Part shown: positions 61,208 to 64,000 of the stretch, one piece after another | Position numbering within the stretch: position 1 is the first letter of the stretch | How the letters are laid out: every line of letters begins with the position of its first letter | DNA from: Mycobacteriales bacterium | Lineage (GTDB): Bacteria > Actinomycetota > Actinomycetes > BP-191 | DNA length: 64,000 nucleotides | Direction of reading: 5' to 3' | Assembly: GCA_035714365.1 (NCBI GenBank) | Contig: DASTMB010000026.1 | Coordinates: 1 to 64,000 of the forward strand | Made by a program: the position numbers and the translations under genes | The notes under the pieces: generated by a model | Told to the model about the DNA's origin: nothing | Seen by the model: the letters and a program-made list of their open reading frames with translations, nothing else | Database searches by the model: none

Positions 61208-63286
61208 CTACTCCTGCCAGGGGATCGGGCGGACGGTGCCGCCGTCGACGGCGTAGAGGACGACGTCCACGGCGCCGTCGTGAAGGTACCGGTCGTCCAC
61301 CAGGCCCATGAACCGCCACTTCCCGTCGCGCGGCCCGGGCACCACCGCGGCGCCGCCGGCGAACGTCCCGTCGACCGCGATCGCGAACCACGTGGACCCG
61401 CCCGCGGGGGCGCGGTCGAGGTCGCCGCGGACCATCGCGGGGACGCTCTCGGCGCCGAGCCGGACGTGCGCGAGGTCGATGCCGTCGGCGAGCGTCGCGC
61501 GCACCGCCGCGGGCGGGCCGACGGCGGGCGACCCGGCCGCCCCGACGCGGCGGCCGACCAGTGACCGGACGGCCTTCGGCACGAACAGCCCGCGCTGCCC
61601 GAGCGCCGGCGTCACGACGCGCGGCGCGATGCCGTGCCGCGTCGCGGGGCGGAACCGCGCGGCGTCGATCTCCCGCCGCTCCCCCGGCACGTCGTACCAG
61701 TACTTGCGGTCGCCGGTGCGCGGCGGGCCGAGCAGCGAGACGCCGTCCACCGGCCACGGCACGTCGAGGTCGAGCACGTCGGCGATCGTGGGCAGGAGGT
61801 CGACGTGCTGCTCGTTGCGCGGGTCGACCCGGCCGTGCCGCTGGCCCGGCGTCTTCACGAACAGCGGCACCCAGGCCAGGTCGCTCGCGGTGGCGTCCTC
61901 GAGGGAGCGCCAGTGGGCACCGGGCGCGAGGCCCTCGCCGTGGTCGGCGGTGACGACGAGCAGCGCGTCGTCGAACAGCGACGACGCGTGCATCCGGTCG
62001 AGCAGCGCGTCGACGAGGCCGTCGGTGTACGCGAGCTGGAGCAGCAGGCGTTGCCGGGCGAGCGCGGCGAGCACCGGGTCGTTCGCGAGCAGCCGGGACG
62101 GCCCCTCCGGCTGCGGCGGGAGGACGTGCGCGAGCGGGATCGTGTCGTAGCGGCGGCCGGACGGCAGGTACCGCCACGGCCCGTGCGGCAGCAGCAGGTG
62201 CAGGAAGCTCAACGTCGGCCGGTCGCTCGCCCGCAGCCCGTCGAGGAACGCCGTGAAGCGCTCCGGCTGGCTCTCCTTCGCCTCGCCCATCCGGAACCCC
62301 GGCGACGCGCCGGCCGGCGGCTCCGAACGCTCCTCGTACGCGCCGCCGATCTCCTCGCGGGCCGGGTACGGCGACACCAGCTCGCGCGCGACGCCGGCCG
62401 TGTCGCGCAGCAACGGCGCCAGGCCGGTCGCGCGCCCGGCCGGCGTGCCGGAGCAGACCGAGGGCGGGCAGAGCTGCGCGACGGACTCGTACGCGTGCAC
62501 GTCGTAGCTCGGCGCGAGCAGCGTGAACAGGTTGTCCGGGTACTCCGTGTACGACGGCGCGACCGCGCGCCGCGGGTAGCGGCCGGTGAGCATCGCCGGC
62601 GCCGCGTACGGCGTCCACCCGCTGACGCCGGTCGCGTCCGGGTACCACGTCGTCTCGCGGGCGAGCCGCGCGAAGCCGGGGAACAGCCGCCCGTCGACCT
62701 GCCCGTGCTCGTCCAGCAGCGCGCGCAGCGGGAACTCGTCGAGGAACACGAACACCACCGGCGGCCGCTTCGCCGCGACCGCGCGACCGGACGCGCCGTG
62801 CGCGGCCGGCCGCAGCAGCGCGCCGGCGGGCGTCGTCGCGACGAACAGCAGCGCGAACACCAGCGGCGCCGGCGTCGCGACCACGAGCACCTGCCGGAAC
62901 GTACGGGAGCGCGCGGCGAGCACCGCCAGCGCCGCGCCGGCGGCCACGGCGGCGGCCGCGAGAACCGCTCCGGTGGCGAGGTGCAGGTCCTTGCCCGCCT
63001 GCACCGCGACCACCGCGAGCAGCCCGCCGGTGAACGCGTGGTGCAGCCCGCGCTGCACCCGCCCGCCGAGCCGCCACGCCGCCTGCTCCACGCCCCAGAG
63101 CAGCAGCGGCGGGCCGAGCGCGACGAGCAGCAGCAACGCCGCCAGGTCGGCGGGCGTCGCCCGCCGGTAGAGGAACAGGTCCGGGCTGCGGCCGGTCACG
63201 TCGAGCAGCGGCTGCGCGATCGCGAACGCCGTCAGCGCCAGCAGCTCGGCGAGCCGCCGCGCGCCGGAGCGTCCCGGCGGCGTCAA
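61208..63286 (-). CDS. Membrane-anchored sulfatase/phosphatase-like protein
   Basis: 692 residues. About five membrane helices in the first 170 residues, then an exported alkaline-phosphatase superfamily domain: 'PPVVFVFLDEFPLRALLDE', 'PDATGVSGWTPYAAPAMLTGRYP', 'LSFLHLLLPHGPWRYLPSG', 'DALLVVTADHGEGLAPG'. These are in the order of sulfatase-type metal ligands; the usual CxPxR formylglycine site is not seen (TGVSGWTP has Ser/Thr), so it is more like a phosphoethanolamine- or lipid phosphate-type hydrolase/transferase. Ends 'WRFMGLVDDRYLHDGAVDVVLYAVDG'. The TTG start overlaps the stop of the upstream paralogue (TTGA). Confidence 0.85.
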   Translation of the reverse strand: MTPPGRSGARRLAELLALTAFAIAQPLLDVTGRSPDLFLYRRATPADLAALLLLVALGPPLLLWGVEQAAWRLGGRVQRGLHHAFTGGLLAVVAVQAGKDLHLATGAVLAAAAVAAGAALAVLAARSRTFRQVLVVATPAPLVFALLFVATTPAGALLRPAAHGASGRAVAAKRPPVVFVFLDEFPLRALLDEHGQVDGRLFPGFARLARETTWYPDATGVSGWTPYAAPAMLTGRYPRRAVAPSYTEYPDNLFTLLAPSYDVHAYESVAQLCPPSVCSGTPAGRATGLAPLLRDTAGVARELVSPYPAREEIGGAYEERSEPPAGASPGFRMGEAKESQPERFTAFLDGLRASDRPTLSFLHLLLPHGPWRYLPSGRRYDTIPLAHVLPPQPEGPSRLLANDPVLAALARQRLLLQLAYTDGLVDALLDRMHASSLFDDALLVVTADHGEGLAPGAHWRSLEDATASDLAWVPLFVKTPGQRHGRVDPRNEQHVDLLPTIADVLDLDVPWPVDGVSLLGPPRTGDRKYWYDVPGERREIDAARFRPATRHGIAPRVVTPALGQRGLFVPKAVRSLVGRRVGAAGSPAVGPPAAVRATLADGIDLAHVRLGAESVPAMVRGDLDRAPAGGSTWFAIAVDGTFAGGAAVVPGPRDGKWRFMGLVDDRYLHDGAVDVVLYAVDGGTVRPIPWQE

Positions 63287-64000
63287 CCCCAGCGCACCGG
63301 GTGCAGGGTCGATCCGTCGACGGCGTAGAGCGCGACGTCGTTGGCGCCGTTGCGCAGCGCCTTGTCGGAGAACAGGCCGAGGAACCGCCACTTCCCGTCG
63401 CCGCCGGGGACGGCCGCGACCGAGCCGGCGATGGTGCCGTTGACCGACACCGCCCACCACGTCGAGGAGCCGGACAGCGGCGGGTCGACACGGCCCCAGA
63501 GCATCGCCGGGACCTTGCCCGACCTGAGGTCCACGCGGGTCAGGTCGGTCCTCACGTTCTCGGCGAGGATCGCGCGCGCCGGCGACGCCGAGCCGATCGC
63601 GAACGACGACACCTTCCGCCCGACCACGCCCCGCAACGGCCCCGAGGCGAACAGCCCGGGCACCCCGAGCTCCGGCCGGGCCAGCTCGGGCGCCAGGCCC
63701 TTCGCGACGGTCGGCAGCCACCGCGCCGGGTCGATGTGCTGCGGCTTGCCCGGGTCGTCGAACCACGTGCGGTCGGTGGTGGTGCGGGCCCGCCCGAGCA
63801 TCGACTGCCCGTCCACGTGCCACGGGATCTTCACGTCGAGCACGTCGGCGATGGTGGGCAGGATGTCGACCTGCTGCTCGTTGCGGCGGTCGACCTTCGG
63901 CGCGCGCTGGTGCGGCGTCTTCACGAACAGCGGCACCCAGGCGAGCTCGGCCGGGTTGTTCGCCGACAGGCGGCGGGACCGGCTGCGCGGGAACAACCCG
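63283..64000 (-). CDS. Sulfatase/phosphatase-like protein, C-terminal part (5' end outside window)
   Basis: The last ~239 codons of a paralogue of the downstream gene. 'ELAWVPLFVKTPHQRAPKVDRRNEQQVDILPTIADVLDVKIPWHVDG' aligns closely with 'DLAWVPLFVKTPGQRHGRVDPRNEQHVDLLPTIADVLDLDVPWPVDG', and both end 'DGKWRF..GL...YAVDGxTxxPxxW'. A tandem duplication with conserved C-terminal beta region. The catalytic half lies beyond the right edge. Overlaps the next gene by 4 bases. Confidence 0.85.
   Translation of the reverse strand, partial: GLFPRSRSRRLSANNPAELAWVPLFVKTPHQRAPKVDRRNEQQVDILPTIADVLDVKIPWHVDGQSMLGRARTTTDRTWFDDPGKPQHIDPARWLPTVAKGLAPELARPELGVPGLFASGPLRGVVGRKVSSFAIGSASPARAILAENVRTDLTRVDLRSGKVPAMLWGRVDPPLSGSSTWWAVSVNGTIAGSVAAVPGGDGKWRFLGLFSDKALRNGANDVALYAVDGSTLHPVRWG

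Overview
The window is chromosomal DNA from a very GC-rich actinobacterium. Almost every codon third position is G or C, GTG starts are common, and neighbouring genes are packed with 1-25 base overlaps. The gene set is actinobacterial: Holin-X and DUF3618 membrane proteins, a DUF2795 protein, an Eis-type acetyltransferase, a SigE-family sigma factor, bPH6-like PH proteins and a ClpP1/ClpP2 pair. The order proA-proB-obg-rpmA-rplU ... rng ... rodA-mrdA-mreDCB ... ndk-folC-valS ... clpX-clpP2-clpP1-tig matches the Streptomyces/Mycobacterium backbone. The genus cannot be fixed from sequence alone. I see no insertion sequence, prophage, CRISPR array or rRNA gene.

Layout. 1-7.1 kb (minus): proS, a DUF2795 protein, a GNAT acetyltransferase and the non-mevalonate/site-2-protease block ispG-rseP-dxr. 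7.2-9.1 kb (plus): a three-gene membrane-protein operon. 9.1-9.8 kb: a secreted protein between two nearly identical hairpins, then tRNA-Ala(GGC). 9.8-14.9 kb (minus): histidine phosphatase, rsfS, an LCP/LytR_C protein, nadD, a CoxE-type VWA protein and a MoxR ATPase. 15.1-18.1 kb (plus): a beta-hydroxyacid-type dehydrogenase, a VOC protein, a zinc-ribbon/HExxH membrane protein and a small membrane protein. 18.1-22.5 kb (minus): proA, proB, obg, rpmA, rplU. 22.6-32.6 kb: MFS permease, inositol-monophosphatase-like enzyme, a large secreted BNR-propeller protein, RNase E/G and the paired radical-SAM-linked/radical-SAM proteins. 32.6-38.9 kb is accessory: a sigma factor inside a cluster of DxDxDG exported proteins, three PH-domain paralogues, a membrane protein, a trypsin-like protease and a heptapeptide ORF. 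39-45 kb: the cell-elongation cluster rodA-mrdA-mreD-mreC-mreB. 45.1-46.8 kb: three exported proteins. 46.9-56.6 kb: ndk, folC, valS, an unknown protein, clpX, clpP2, clpP1, tig. 56.7-64 kb: tRNA-Pro(TGG), tRNA-Gly(TCC), a PP2C phosphatase divergent from a RsbW-like ATPase, eis, nei, a 64-residue protein, rpiB and two tandem membrane phosphatase/sulfatase-like proteins, the second cut by the window edge.

How it fits together: most genes are housekeeping (translation, protein quality control, isoprenoid and proline synthesis, cell elongation, nucleotide pools). The least described parts are two kinds of dispersed non-coding repeat: a long-stem hairpin with a conserved loop (three copies) and a pair of GCTTCCGGGAAGC palindromes exactly 40 bp apart (two copies). 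The sigma-factor/DxDxDG cluster and an acidic heptapeptide ORF with a very strong ribosome binding site also stand out. No stretch longer than about 300 bases lacks a gene.
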